Assembly: GCA_038025085.1 (NCBI GenBank)
Contig: CM076154.1
Location: 22,020,501 to 22,084,500, forward strand
Length of the DNA: 64,000 bases
Direction: 5' to 3'
Source: Tetragonia tetragonoides
Lineage: Eukaryota > Streptophyta > Magnoliopsida > Caryophyllales > Aizoaceae
Made by a program: the position numbers and the translations under genes. Of this stretch, positions 12,201 to 23,392 are shown piece by piece; positions within the stretch are counted from its first letter, which is position 1, and the number at the start of each line of letters is the position of its first letter. Under the pieces are notes generated by a model. It worked only from the letters and a program-made list of their open reading frames with translations. It was not told where the DNA came from and searched no databases.

Positions 12201-15200
12201 GCTATTGAAAATCCGTCAGGCTCCGGAGCCTTCTCCCTATCCATCCCGAAAAGTGCCTCTCTAATCTCATCTAACTCAAAGGGTCTCTCAAGACAATCTC
12301 TAAACTGAGAAGAGATAGGGGACTACTCGGCATCCTCAATCATTGGCCTATCTTCCATCTCTTTCGCAAAAAGACCTCTATAAAACTCTGTAATTTCCGA
12401 ACTAATTCTATCCACGTCAGTCACCTGCTCACCATTATCAATCTCCAATTCCCTAACAAAACTCCTCCGTCTACGCCCATTAACCACCTTAAAGAACAGT
12501 CTGGAACTCACAATGATGAAATTATCTACTAGTAGCTTTTAGAGAAAGCTTGTCAAAGACAACCTTTGTGATCTTAATAAGTTACAAATCATCTTCCCTA
12601 TGTTCCAAGCAAATTCTTATACATGACTATGAAAGACAGCAATGGATACAGCCATAGAGAATGTCAAGTATTGAATATCTTAATCAACTGTGAACGAGAA
12701 TTGCGGAGAACATAGAAGAATAAGTAGTACCTCATCCCAGGATTTTCCAGCTGCTTCAAGCAAGGCAGCATTACATGTCTTCAACTCAATTACTGAACCA
12801 GTGAGCATAGAGGCTGCTTCCTCCCAACCTTTGTTATGTCCCATACACCTGTAGATTTACTTATTAAAAATCAATTCAAGTCCACGTCACTTTGATGAGC
12901 CAAAAAAAAACAAAAAAACGTCCACTTCACTTCAACCATTCTGAGATCAGGATTCAGGGCAAGAAAATTAGTAACTAACAGGAGCTGTAGTTTTGCACAA
13001 TTTCCACCTCTGAGATACACACCCTGTATTGTATTATGTGAAATGTTTTTGTGCAAGGTAAATATAATCAAACATGGATCTACATCTAGCTAGTAGCTGT
13101 CACTAATTCCACATAAACCCTACAGTCCTACTAAATTCATCGCCTTCCAAGTTCCATTGCAGTGACGAGAACTGGAAAAGCACACAGGAACACCAACAAT
13201 GACGCAACAGTTGACTTATTGAACCATGTTTGGAAGAGAATATACTTACTTCTATAACCTCGCTGCCCCAGTATCAAACTACTAAACAAGGACCAACAAA
13301 TCAACTTGCAGAAGTGATACTCATGCATCAATATCATACAAAAGACCACTAGTTTTTATTTTCAAGTTTATTTATTGGAAATCTCTGTTGGTTTCGAGGT
13401 ATTATTCAGTACCCAAAATAGTGCATGTTACATTAAAGACTCTTGTCACGCTTAAAGAGTTGCCATGTTAAAAGGAACCTTGTAAGATAATTAATTGCAC
13501 TAATTGTATTCTTTATTTTTTTTAGATAACATGGGTATCCAAGCTCTGCTTGACTAATCCCATTGGCCCTGAAGTTAAGGACCAGGAAAACCTCTGGTGG
13601 CCCTAAGGGGACTTGAACTTGGGACCTCTGGAATAAGTGTCAGATCTTACCAAGTGAGCTAACCTCTCAGGGTTGCACTATTGTATTCTTATCACTATAC
13701 AGTCAATCAATACAGGTCGAGCCATTCCGACATCCCTTTGATTATTCTTTTTCAGCATTAATCTCCTCTGCTTGTCCTCCTCTTGACCACACCCACAGCT
13801 TCATCATGCAGACGACTCATTCATGCCTATCTGGTACTAATAGGTTGAACATGAATCATAGAGCCCAACAAAGTACTTATACTCTAACATGTCCCCTCAA
13901 CCACGAGTTGTTTTGGTTTTCAAGAGCGCACTTGCTGATGCATAAGAATCTGCATAGGGAACAGCTGAGGTTACACGAAACGAGGTTGTCACCCACACGT
14001 GTTACTAGGAGTCCATCATTAGGTTTTTGCTTCATTTTGGCATTATATCTTTTAGGATTCATTATTAATATTGTTTTTTTGTATTTTTCAATAAAGCAAC
14101 CTCAGTATATTTAGAAGAGATAGAGTTTGGTTAGAAACAAGGTTATGCTGAGTTGTTCCTTGGTTGGCAATTGCCTAGTTAGGTTAGAAACTTATTTTCA
14201 GCATATTATGTTCATTTTTTATAGAAGATTTTAGGGTTTTTCTTTTCCTAAAAGCCGTAGAAAAAAGCTTTTACTCATTTATATCAGACTTTATTTGGAA
14301 AGCGAAGGTACCCATGAAGGTGAAGGCATTCTTGTGGACTTTGGTGCTGGATAGGATTAACTTGCCTAAATAAAATTCAAATTTTGGCGTTCAAATAAAA
14401 TAGAGCAAGTATGCAAAGATCAAACGTCTTTTCTAATAACTTAAGAAATTATGGAAAAACCACCAAGGAAGATACTACTAAGAAGGAAAAAAAAAAACCT
14501 TAGATAAGAGAAAATTGTATTAATAAGACTGTCAAAGCAGTAGCAGAGGACAAGTTGTCCTCCTTAAGAGATTACAACAAATTATGGCAGTTACGCTGGA
14601 GCTCTGTTATCGAATAACTCCTAAAAGCACCCCCTTCCTTAGCCCACAGCCCCACATAGAAGCCAAATAAGTCACCCTATCCCACAATAAATCAGGTGGT
14701 AGGGAACCTCTAGACAAAATTCCGGCATTTCTCTTTAACCAGCAGCACCAGAGAATAGCAAAAACAGCACTATGCCACAGAATCTTCATCTCCTTATCCC
14801 TCCCAAAAGCGAAAAAGTGCACTTGCAACATCTCCATTAAAATTGCAGGAAAACCCCATTGCCCCCCCCCCCCACAAAGGCAAACAACTTTCCCCACAAA
14901 AAACGAGCCATGTAACAGGGAAGGAAGTGTGAACATGTCTCATTACTCGCACGACACAGTACACACATATCAGGTGAAATAGCCAACCCCAGGCGCCTCT
15001 TCTGTAGCATGTCATTAGTATTCATTCTGCCCAACGCCATTGCCCAAACAAATGCTCTCACCTTCAAAGGAACTGTTGCTTTGCACAAGATATTGGATGG
15101 AAACGAAGCATACTGGGAGGACAAACCCAGACACACTAGAAATGATTTTGAAGAGAACACCTCTGAAGCATCTCTTTTCGAAACCCTGGCATCATCATCA

Positions 15201-18200
15201 CTGGAAGGACAAACATTATCCAGCAACCCATGTCAGTCAGTCAACTCCCCTAACTCCACCTTCCGCAAAGGGCGATGAAACTGAATGTCCCAAGAATCAC
15301 CCGAACTACTATAGCAATCCGCCACCCAACAATCATGCCCCTGTGATAAACAATAAAGACGCGGAAACCTCTCACATAATGCTAGTTCCCCACACCATAT
15401 GTCCTCCCAAAATTGAATACGCGAGCCGTTCCCCAACTTAAAAGTGACATTGGGGAAAAAATAAGAAGACACCTGTGAGACAAACGTCCAGGGGCAGGCG
15501 TGAGTGGCAGCCTGAACTCGTCAAACATCTCATCCACTCTAATGCAAATCATACTTGCTTCCAACGACCCTGTTCCACAAGGAATTACTCTGCAAGGGAA
15601 ACCTCCACAGCCACTTTCCCGCTAGGGCAATGTTTTTCAAACCCACCCTCCTGACACCCAATGCCCCTTCCTCCTTTGGCCGACATACTTGATCCCACAA
15701 GACTAAATGATCTTTCCTCTCACCATCCGCCCATACCACAAAATGTCTCTCATAATTTTTTCAATTCTAGTAGCGACACCTAGTACAAAGGAATACTAGA
15801 CAAACAAGATCGTAAGAGAGTTATACAACCCCCTAAAGAGAAATACACTCTCTTCCCACCATCCAACTTCTTAGAAATGCGTCCACCACCATCCAACTTC
15901 TTAGAAATGCGTCCAAGAACCGGCTCCCAAAAAGTCTCAGACCGCGGATTCCCCCAAGAGGCACACCCAAATAAGTAAGTGGCCAATTTTGCACTTCACA
16001 CCCCACCAGAGTAGCGAACTCATGAAGCTGCCCATCAGCGAGATTAATACCCGCCAAACTGCATTTAGAGAAATTTATCCTTATACCAGAAATTAACTCA
16101 AAAACTTGCAAATTGGTAAGGATATTACGAGTAAACTGAAGAGATAAACCAGGGATGATAGTGACAGGGGAAGAAACACTACATAGTAATCTTATAGGAT
16201 AACGGAGAGATAAACTCTCCTTGCTTAAAGAGGAGATACAAATTTTCTAGCCTACAGAGAAATAAGGTTTCAAAATCAAAGCCCCTGATCAACTCCCTTG
16301 TTAACTCTTCCTATGCCTAGGAGAAACTACACTATGCTTGCGATTAAAGAAATGACCCTCAGGTATTTTGCCCCATTGTGCCCAGACAAGCAATGTGCTT
16401 GATAACCCTGTGAAAGACTGATGCTTCACATCATAGGGGAAACCAATGTAACTTTCTATCATGTTTTCCCTGTCCAAACGTGGAGAGTACAAGTACTTTC
16501 ACATCCTACAGTATTTCAAATGTATAATGTCCAACAAATATGGCCACTAAAACGTTTCAAGGCATGAGAAATTCAGCAGAAAGATTCTATTCTTAGCAGA
16601 AGACCACAACACTCAAATTTTCACAGTGATGAACAACATATGGGCAGCAAATAATCGTCAAAATCCTACCAATCTATATTCTATAGGCTATACTGTATGC
16701 ATGTGATCTACACAAATCATGATATTCTAGGAACTAAAAGTCGTCATTGGCCTATTTTCCAGCTTTGAATTAAAGTGATTAATCAAATATTGCTTATTAA
16801 ACTGTTACCTGCTCTTTTCTGTTATGACGTAGCAGACAGACAATGTATTTCCAATCAAGGGTCTAATGACACAACTCTAACATTCGAGGGGTATAAGGCA
16901 TTGTGCATCTTAACTCCCCCCCACCCCCAGTCCAACTTATGGAGGGGCGTTGTGAATGGATAACAAGCGTATAATTATGATGTAGTAAACAAACTGAAAA
17001 AAAAAATTAAAAAAAAAAGTTAAAAAAAAAAAGGAAAAAGAAAAAAGAGAGATGGCAACTCACATAACAGTTAGGACATCATCTCTGGAAAGTTTACAGA
17101 TCATTTGTTGGAGGTGTTCCGCAGTCTGACCATCCATAGCAGCAATGGAATAAAAACTTGGAATGAAATGTACTGCAGCCTGTAAAAGGCCCTGGACTTG
17201 CTCTTGCATTACTGAGAGTGTCTCCCTTGTCCTCATGGCGTCACTGCGAGAATGCAAACATTAATACTTCCTGGAAAGAATATGAGCCACAAGGTACAGA
17301 AAAGGTGGGATCACCACTCTAAACCACACTATCATCATTATGTACCAATTAAGAAACTAACAAACCTGCATAAAATCAGCTCAGGAACCCAACCCAACTG
17401 TTGGAGCTTGAGTGAGACATTGACAGCATCAGAACGTCCAGCTTTACTCAAAGGGCGGTCATGATCTAGTAAGATCAGCATAGAAAAGCTAATGTTGGGA
17501 ATATGAGTGTCTACAATAAACTAATAGGTCTAACTCTTACCATGTACAGCTTTAGGTAATTTAACTTTACATCAGTTGTTAGTTAGAACATGAAAGCCTA
17601 AGTGATGCAACCACTGACCAAGACCTGAAGAATTTTTTTTTTAGATAAAGAAAAAGTATATTGATATGAATTTAAATGTACAGCAGAAGAGAGGATAAGG
17701 TATCCTCTAAATAAAACATTTACAGATTGCCCCAATTCCTCTGTATATCAACAATATAGCCACCCAATAAAACATTCTAAAAATTAGAGATGATGCCAAC
17801 CTAACAAGAAAATTAGAATCTCAAATTGGTCAATAACTGTTAACATGAAGTTCTACAAGCAGAGAAACCTTAATCAAAAGAACAGCCAATTAAATTTTAG
17901 AATGAAGTAATGAATTATATAGAAGCAAAGTCTTCACACTTCAGTGTTAAACGTACATTTGATTTAAGGGTAAAAACCATCCCTAAATAAGCTATTTTGC
18001 ACAAAACCACCCCTAATTGTACTTCCACCTTAAAAGTTTGAAATTTAAATTAAAAAATGTAATGAACTTAAAGTTGTTTGAATTTTCTTTAATTAGGATG
18101 GTGGGGAAAAATTACATAAATTTAACAGAGTTAATGGGTCAGGAGGTAGGGTTAGCTCTGTGAAAACGAAAATACAGTTGGAGTGGTTTTCATAGGTGAT

Positions 18201-21200
18201 AAGTAAGGAACTCTATCACTATAAGAAAAGCAAGTGCAACACCAATGAAAAGACTTACATGCTTTAATACATTATTTTGAGCATTTGAGATACTACTTCG
18301 TCTCAAGGAGTTTGCTCTTATGAGTGATCAAGCACTTAAAGTCATTAATTATAAAAAAAGAAAAACACGTTAAGTGGTTCAAACTTCTACCAAAGTTTTT
18401 GTCTTCTTAACATTTCAACATCATTCAAAAATAGTAGGGTAACATGGAAGATCTAATAAGATGAAAGATGCCAATACAATTGTTCTGGTTTTTCTATGAT
18501 TACAATGATGTCGTGCATTTCATACTCATTAGATTATTACATTGACTACTTAATTGTGGATAGTTAACTGTTTCGTGGGTCTCAGTGGTGCATTCCTCTT
18601 TCCAATACTTGTCTTTGTCATTCCTTTATTCAGGTACTTCACAATAGAAGACCTTATTTTTCAGATAAAGAGAAAGCATTAATAATAGTAATAAACAGCA
18701 TTACATCCTAAGAGGACAAGGAGTCCTCAAAGGAGTCTATTTACAAGTCAGCCCAATGAAGCATAAGCAAAACTTTTGTAACTGGATAGCTACGAAAACA
18801 CCCAGCAGTACCATTCGTGTGGTTGATTGTGTCTTTTGGTTGTCCTTAAGGAAGGAGGTAGATAATGTTGTTACACACTAGTCCGCAAAGTAAAGCTTGG
18901 AAAAAAAAAAAAAAACTAGACTCCTTTGCCTGAAAAATCATACCGTGGATGTTTTCTTCAGATAAAAGACAAAAATATTAAGAAAATGGAGAAGTTGTCC
19001 TCGCAAAAGTTACACACAGAGATTAGTCAAGCAAAAGTTTTGTTTAACATTAGCAATCAAGTAGCAATCAAGTATGAAAGCTCCTCCCGCCCTAGCCCAC
19101 ATAAAAATTAAGTAGGTGACAATATCCCAGACAAGTTCAGGTGATAAAATTATGCTCCAACAATATACACCACAAGGATTACAAAGAAAGCATTCTGCCA
19201 AAGTATCTTCCTCCCCTTATCACTCCCATGTACTATCAGAAACTTAGCATAGATGTCGTTCAAACTCTTTCTTGGAGACACCTTAGCAAGAATTTTGTTT
19301 TGGGTTCTCCACGTACACTTGAAGGACATGAGTCTCTATTTTGGTCATTGTTGAATGGTTTTCTAATGGCCAATATCTCTTGTAATAAAATCTGCGAATA
19401 CTTCTCAGATAGCTAGAATTCTTCAAATTGTATGGTTTGCCTTCTTTTACTGTGTTTGAGTGAGACTGAGACTTATAAATTTGTTACTTGCTTTTTGAGG
19501 ATACTTTCGAAGTTAGATAAACACCTGAACTTGCCTCTATCTTTTCTGCACGTGGTCCCACAACGTGTTCAATTTCACTACCTATGTTACCCCCAGTGCA
19601 AATGTTGTTAGAGATGAGATGGAGGTTAAAACTTGGAGATGATGTTACAAGTATTGTCGATGGAGGAACCACCAATATCATGATCAATGGATGGCTTATC
19701 CTTCTTAAGATAGTTCTTAGGCCTGTGCCTTCGCAAGGGCGAACTTTTCTAAGCTACGGAGAATTACACAAAAACTTCTATAGAACAGTATTTCCGTAAC
19801 TTTTGGTAAGACGAGGGTCACTTTTTAGTAAAATAAGGGTCACGACTAATAATAAGTTGCCGTTACATTTTTAAATAGTGACCCATTTTTCTGTGAGTTA
19901 GTCTCACCCAAGACTTGTTCGGAGAATTGATGGAAATAAGAATTCCAGGCTTTAAAAACAATATTTAAGAATATTAAGTAATCATTTTGTGATTGATAAT
20001 GGCACTCCTCACGAGGGTGTGCCCGTCTATAATCTTGAGTTCTTTCACACTTGGTATGTGCGCTTTTGCAGGGAAAGAGGAGTAAGTTGTTGTACCATGA
20101 TCCCTCCTAGCTACCGTTTGGTGCTTATGGCTAAAACCATGGTTCGAAATCAAGGTATCGATTGCAATCACGTAAACAGTCGTGACATCGTGGAAGTGAC
20201 TGATATCCGTGAAGCGTACCAGATCGCGACCGCGGCATTAATTTGGTATCGGCCGTATCGGACACCCCATTAAATACCATATATCACATATCGACAACCT
20301 GAAAAACCATTATGCCCACCGTGGCTAGAACGGAATGCACGGGTGTTTTCTTTATTCTCTTTATCTTCAAAATTTTAACATCCTTATGGGCTAGGCAGCC
20401 AGGGTTTTAAAGAGCTACACAATTTCGGAGATCTAAAGGAATAAGGCCAACTTGTAAAGTCCAACAATTCCTTGTTTGGGGGACATCTTCCTCTACTGAT
20501 GTATGGTCTTCAATGATTATATATATACTTTTTTCTTATCTAACAAATAAATAATGACCCCTGTTATTGTTTAAGAAATACTCCCTCCGTTTCGGAAAAA
20601 TGATAACATTTACTTTTTGAAGGTCAAACTTTACAAACTTTGACCATTGATTTCGGAAAAAATATAAGGATTTACAATGTAAGAATACTATCGTTGGATT
20701 CTTAATTAGTACTTTCGGAAAATCTATTTTTTATAGTTTATGTATTCATATATACACAAATACCTATGGTCAAAGTAGTGCATTGGAGACCGTGCAAAAG
20801 TAAATGTTACCATTTTTCCGAACGGAGGGAGTACAATATATGATCAAGATTATTTTAACAAGAATACACTCATGATGTCATAGATTACTCCTTGTTTCTC
20901 TTCCCTTACCTTTCCTATTTCTTTACCTTTCTCTCCCTAACTTCTCTTTTTCTCTCTCTTCCTCTTTCCGTAATCTATCTCAATATATTATCAACACTTA
21001 AAGAGGTGGGTGCATAATTTACCATGGCTGAAGCTAACGTAATCGCTGATTTGAATAGCTAACTTTCAGGATATTTTAACTCTATGAACTGATAAAGAAA
21101 AGATTACATCACAGCTCACATAGTCATTGCTAAGTTGTTGGTCATCTCCTAGAAATTTTTCTTTTCGTTAACCCCTATGACAACATGTTCAATAAACAAA

Positions 21201-21646
21201 ATGGTTTGTGAGTGTGTAAGTGAGTGGACAAATGTTCCTCATATACACCATCATTGCATAGTATATGAGCAATGGCTTCAAGGATATGAGAAAATTTACA
21301 AAATAAACTTATCACAGAAGATCTTCACCTAATAAAAAGGTGTATTTGGTGGAAGAGAAAAAGTCAAGAAATAATGTCTAATAAAAATATAAAATCAATT
21401 ACCTCGCAAGGACAAGTCACTCCATGAACTGTCAGCATGCCGAAGTAGAATTAGACGACGCGTAGGGGATTCTGAAGAGGGTTCTTCCACTGGAGAACAC
21501 TCAGCAGTACTATCAAGCATAAGAGAGAGATGACGCAGGCACATCTTCCTTCTGCGCATAAATGGAGGACCAGGATAAAGTGATGCAGCTGGAGTACAAC
21601 ATATGGAAGATCTTAAGGGAGTTGTCCAGCAGGACGTGGTATTCAT
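114..21646 (-). CDS. Histidine phosphatase family protein, chloroplast type (At3g52155-like), five coding exons
   Basis: The coding sequence joins 21646-21403, 17465-17366, 17243-17064, 12848-12731 and 200-114. Every junction is GT-AG and the phases (1, 2, 2, 0) agree, giving 242 residues and a TGA stop at 116-114. Family hallmarks are visible: [11 protein letters not shown] with nucleophile His70, [10 protein letters not shown] (82-91), SDAMRTRET with Arg119, and [12 protein letters not shown] with His179, so the SixA/phosphoglycerate-mutase-like active site looks complete. Residues 1 to about 60 are Ser/Thr-rich with basic residues, as expected of a plastid transit peptide. From memory this matches the uncharacterised Arabidopsis protein At3g52155; its substrate is unknown to me. 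Introns measure 3937, 122, 4215 and 12530 bp; all but intron 2 are filled with transposons. No coding exon is broken, so the gene may be functional. Confidence 0.9.
201..1039 (-). other. Start of 12.5-kb intron 4, no recognised element
   Basis: AT-rich intron sequence. I see no coding or repeat signature here. Confidence 0.5.
1543..1690 (-). mobile_element. Au-type SINE fragment
   Basis: On the minus strand the stretch GGGGTAAGGCTGCGTACA followed by GGCGGGAGCCTC and CACTGGG is the conserved body of the plant Au SINE family. The tRNA-like 5' part is degraded. It interrupts the old LINE. Confidence 0.65.
1842..2115. mobile_element. Tourist-like MITE (PIF/Harbinger), 274 bp, TAA target duplication
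   Basis: The ends read GGTGGCGTTTACTTGG and, inverted, GGGCTTGTTTACTTGG. They are flanked by TAA at 1839-1841 and TAA at 2116-2118. The interior is AT-rich with no real ORF. It lies inside the old LINE. Confidence 0.75.
3352..3383. repeat. (GA)n microsatellite in the LINE 5' UTR
   Basis: A run of GA dinucleotides with two GAAAGA interruptions. Confidence 0.8.
3501..5597 (+). pseudogene. LINE ORF1 (gag-like nucleic-acid-binding protein), two nonsense codons
   Basis: One continuous frame of about 698 codons runs from ATG 3501 to TGA 5595-5597. It is interrupted only by TGA at 4635 and by TAG at 5058, the latter probably from CAG. Residues 1-130 (starting [20 protein letters not shown]) form the conserved folded start of plant LINE ORF1. 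The middle is Gly/Arg/Asn-rich with a duplicated VFNRLGPG block (about 4240-4370), typical of RNA binding. An acidic stretch lies at about 4905-5030. ORF1 is expected to coat the LINE RNA. Its stop overlaps the ORF2 start as ATGA. Confidence 0.82.
5594..9234 (+). pseudogene. LINE ORF2: endonuclease, reverse transcriptase, zinc finger (disabled)
   Basis: The endonuclease domain opens [13 protein letters not shown] and carries [30 protein letters not shown] and [10 protein letters not shown] follows, with [19 protein letters not shown], motif [29 protein letters not shown] and [12 protein letters not shown]-terminal zf-RVT finger ([18 protein letters not shown]) ends the protein. Defects: TGA at 6989-6991 where a related copy has Cys, frameshifts near 7960 and 8150, and TAG at 9163-9165 for Trp. 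The motif-A catalytic Asp reads Asn. The full frame would be about 1213 residues, normal for plant L1. It cannot act in cis for mobilisation as it stands. Confidence 0.9.
9355..9480 (+). mobile_element. 3' remainder of the old L1 LINE, with a (GT)n run
   Basis: The text after the younger LINE's target duplication ([20 protein letters not shown]) continues the old LINE's C-terminal domain. A (GT)n run at about 9461-9475 follows. From 9481 to 9897 I see only intron sequence. Confidence 0.55.
9911..12514 (-). mobile_element. 5'-truncated L1 LINE, same family as 3286-9336
   Basis: The target duplication GATGAAATTATCT lies at 9898-9910 and 12515-12527, and the poly-A tail (poly-T on plus) starts at 9911. 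The copy begins within the linker before RT ([21 protein letters not shown]). It carries [21 protein letters not shown], a [15 protein letters not shown] match, and the zf-RVT end ([18 protein letters not shown]). Stops, frameshifts and internal deletions make it non-coding. It preserves the Cys codon that is TGA in the larger copy. It lies sense to the host gene in intron 4. Confidence 0.88.
12731..12848 (-). CDS. Histidine phosphatase exon 4 (catalytic GHNKGW)
   Basis: This 118-bp exon follows acceptor ..ctacag and precedes donor GTACTA. It encodes [15 protein letters not shown] and [19 protein letters not shown]. It sits between two LINE-bearing introns and is intact. Confidence 0.9.
12849..13494 (-). 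other. Intron 3 sequence, no recognised element
   Basis: AT-rich intron between exon 4 and the SINE at 13514. Nothing else was recognised. Confidence 0.45.
13514..13672 (-). mobile_element. tRNA-derived SINE with LINE-like tail
   Basis: The minus strand shows box A (TTAGCTCACTTGG) and box B (AGTTCAAGTCCC) about 35 bp apart. It ends CCCATGTTATCTAAAAAAAA. Flanking duplications are TTGCACTAATTGTATTCTT (13495-13513) and TTGCACTATTGTATTCTT (13673-13690). The TTATCTAAAAAAA tail equals that of the local L1 family. Confidence 0.8.
13691..14285. other. Intron 3 sequence, no recognised element
   Basis: No repeat or coding signature. The open frame near 13806-14114 has no recognisable motif. Confidence 0.4.
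14286..14366 (+). mobile_element. Short LINE fragment (zf-RVT region)
   Basis: Plus-strand text [20 protein letters not shown] matches the [19 protein letters not shown] segment of LINE ORF2 C termini. Confidence 0.6.
14497..16140 (-). mobile_element. 5'-truncated L1 LINE copy (divergent)
   Basis: Minus-strand segments include [32 protein letters not shown], the [27 protein letters not shown] region, [19 protein letters not shown] and [17 protein letters not shown]. Frames are broken. A 30-bp direct duplication at about 15858-15917 repeats KKLDGG. The 3' end reads CTCTTATCTAAGG but is followed by T, not A. It lies in intron 3, sense to the host gene. Confidence 0.82.
16141..17063 (-). other. 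Intron 3 end next to exon 3; A-rich tract
   Basis: No gene recognised. An A-rich tract (about 16996-17050) lies close to the exon 3 donor. Confidence 0.4.
17064..17243 (-). CDS. Histidine phosphatase exon 3 (catalytic Arg)
   Basis: This 180-bp exon follows acceptor ..ttctcgcag and precedes donor GTGAGT. It encodes [37 protein letters not shown] and the segment up to VLTV. Confidence 0.9.
17366..17465 (-). CDS. Histidine phosphatase exon 2
   Basis: This 100-bp exon follows acceptor ..ttactag and precedes donor GTTTGT. It encodes [14 protein letters not shown] through [10 protein letters not shown] and completes the split Asp codon left by exon 1. Confidence 0.88.
17633..17765 (-). mobile_element. 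LINE 3'-end fragment in intron 1
   Basis: A poly-T start, then AGATAAAGAAAAAGTATATTG and GAGGATAAGGTATCCTC. On the minus strand this is the AGGATACCTTATCCTC 3' UTR and TTATCTAAAA tail of the local L1 family. Confidence 0.7.
17766..18654. other. Intron 1 sequence, no recognised element
   Basis: AT-rich. Phrases such as aaaccatccctaaataag near 17975 suggest an old repeat, but I found no ends. Confidence 0.35.
18655..18830 (-). mobile_element. LINE 3'-end fragment in intron 1
   Basis: TTTTTCAGATAAAGAGAAAG followed by AGAGGACAAGGAGTCCTC, the L1 3' UTR signature on the minus strand. Only the distal C-terminal coding and UTR remain. Confidence 0.65.
18950..19215 (-). mobile_element. LINE 3'-end fragment with residual coding
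   Basis: The minus strand encodes [20 protein letters not shown], matching [19 protein letters not shown] of the full LINE, followed by the L1 3' UTR and tail (18958 onward). Confidence 0.7.
19216..20578. other. Intron 1 sequence with an unexplained ORF (19989-20273)
   Basis: No family recognised. A plus-strand frame at 19989-20273 encodes about 94 residues ([20 protein letters not shown]...) and ends in an unusually CG-rich stretch (atcgcgaccgcggc, then tatcggccgtatcgg). It may be a fragment of an unknown transposon. Confidence 0.35.
20581..20831. mobile_element. Stowaway MITE, 251 bp, TA target duplication
   Basis: The terminal repeats CTCCCTCCGTTTCGGAAAAA and the inverted CTCCCTCCGTTCGGAAAAA are diagnostic of Stowaway. 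They are flanked by TA at 20579-20580 and 20832-20833. Confidence 0.92.
20834..21402 (-). other. Intron 1 proximal to exon 1, no recognised element
   Basis: Plain AT-rich intron sequence ending at the exon 1 donor (21402-21401). Confidence 0.5.
21403..21646 (-). CDS. Histidine phosphatase exon 1 (start codon, transit peptide, RHG motif)
   Basis: The ATG at 21646 opens 81 codons plus one base. The exon ends with [17 protein letters not shown] and the donor is GTAATT. The sequence just upstream (cttcaaagacag) would serve as an acceptor for a leader intron. Confidence 0.88.
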
Positions 21647-22359
21647 ACTGTCTTTGAAGTGTTAGCCTATGTCCACATAATCCTCACAGTAACCTGATAA
21701 TAAATAAAGCTGATTCTGCTTAGCCAAGGAATCAAAGTGTCAACCTACTCATAGACCAAATGGAATCAAACATAAACAGTTACATTAATGGTACTTGTTA
21801 GCTAATAATTAGATTTTTTTTGTTTCTTCGTTTTTGCTTTATTTCTTTCTTGTTCAAAGGTAGGTAAATTAAGATAGTGGTGGAAATAATGCAAGTCAAA
21901 ATGACTTGAAACTCTGTCTTAATCAGACAAGGCATCCAACGCCCATTATTTGGAAAATTGCAAGTGGTCAGCACAAGACTTGTATTAAAAATAGAGAACA
22001 AAAAACCTCCAAACTGTGCATGCTATGAGACCCCAAATAATTTGTGCAAACAGTCAAAAGAAGATATATAACTGTGAAAAATAGGTGATACTTAGAAGTT
22101 AGAACTACCAGATAAGAATACAAACTATACTGTCTCCTAAGGTTCGAATATTCTGGCAGAAACTGGCGCGGAATAAGATGCCTACAGACACATAGGATTT
22201 CTCTGAAAGAACAAAGAAGTAAATGTCACTTCTGAGTTCTGACTGATTTCCATGAAACTGACGCTTGTTCATTATGCTTTAAGTTTAGTAGCCTATGATA
22301 ACTAGGTTGGAATTTTGCTCCTGCATGCCTGAGAATTGGCACAATCAATTCCTCCATTG
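21647..22359 (-). other. Upstream of exon 1: putative leader intron
   Basis: An acceptor-like cttcaaagacag precedes the ATG exon, so this is probably a 5' UTR intron running up to the leader exon at 26700. No coding signature was seen. Confidence 0.4.
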
Positions 22360-22820
22360 GGCGAATGTTGAGCTATAACAGTACAGGGAAAGCTTGGCTT
22401 TTGGTTCTCTTTGTTGTCATTTGGACTTTAAGACCAGTTAAAACAAGTTGATGCGTTCGGAGATACTGTGTTGTAGTGCTGATCTTATTGAGCAGATCAA
22501 TGTGTGGCTTTGGTCTCATGTTAGAGTTGGCCCTTGCTAGCTTCATGATTTGCTATTTAACCTAAGGATTCTATTACCAATTCTTGGCCACGTATAGATA
22601 TTATCCCCTTCTGGTTGCTTGAAGTTTAACGTAGATGGCTCTGCGCTTCATAAACCTAAGAAGCAGCGAAGCAGGACATGGGGGACGGCCATGACCTTGT
22701 GCCTGTTCTTTGACGTCCAATTGACCATGCACTTTGATGCTTAGCCAAAAAACAAAATCCGTGTTACTCTTTTGTTGAGCTGATATCAGCTCTAGGACGT
22801 GTTCAGCTCTATGGACCTCA
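22360..22820 (+). mobile_element. LINE remnant with RNase H-like C terminus
   Basis: The plus strand encodes KAWLLVLFVVIWTLRPVKT (zf-RVT tail type) and then GCLKFNVDGSALHKPKKQ, the WLKFNVDGSA signature of the RNase H domain in one plant L1 subfamily. Heavily degraded. Confidence 0.6.
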
Positions 22821-22887
22821 CTCTGTGCTTGGTTAATAATTTAGGCCATTAATGCATAAACTTCAACTATTCAAAGGAGAGTTTCAT

Positions 22888-23345
22888 TTTTTTAATAAGG
22901 AAAATTTTATTAATCAAAGCTTTAAAGAATACAAAAAAGAGGATAAGGCATCCTCATAAGCAATCAAAAGAAACTACAAATCTCCTCAATGGCGCTGTAC
23001 AAAAGTAAGCGGAGACCTATGATCCCAGACATAGTCTGTAGTATTCCCCGCGTCACAGAACACCCTAGAGTTCCTCTTCAACCAGATACACCACAGGATG
23101 GCCATACACTATACACCTCCAAAACAATATCCCTTCCCTCCCTCGCTCATTGCTGCGGAACAAAGCTCTAAAAAATCTCCCACCGTGGCAGGACACACAA
23201 AACTCCCCCTCCAACAATGTGCTCCATAAAGACCTAGCAAAGTCACACATAACAAACAAATGCAGACTGTCTTCCCCATCATGACGGCACATCACACAGA
23301 AACACGGTAGAAGTGACCATCCAGGCCTCCGGCGTTTCTCACTGC
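22888..23345 (-). mobile_element. 5'-truncated L1 LINE, 3' portion
   Basis: A poly-T start, then the L1 3' UTR. The minus-strand text [20 protein letters not shown] and LHLFVMCDFARSLWSTLLEG matches the zf-RVT domain of the 3286-9336 family. Confidence 0.82.
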
Positions 23346-23392
23346 CACTTTTTATGACTACACCTAATGCTAATATGCACATACTGGCTATG

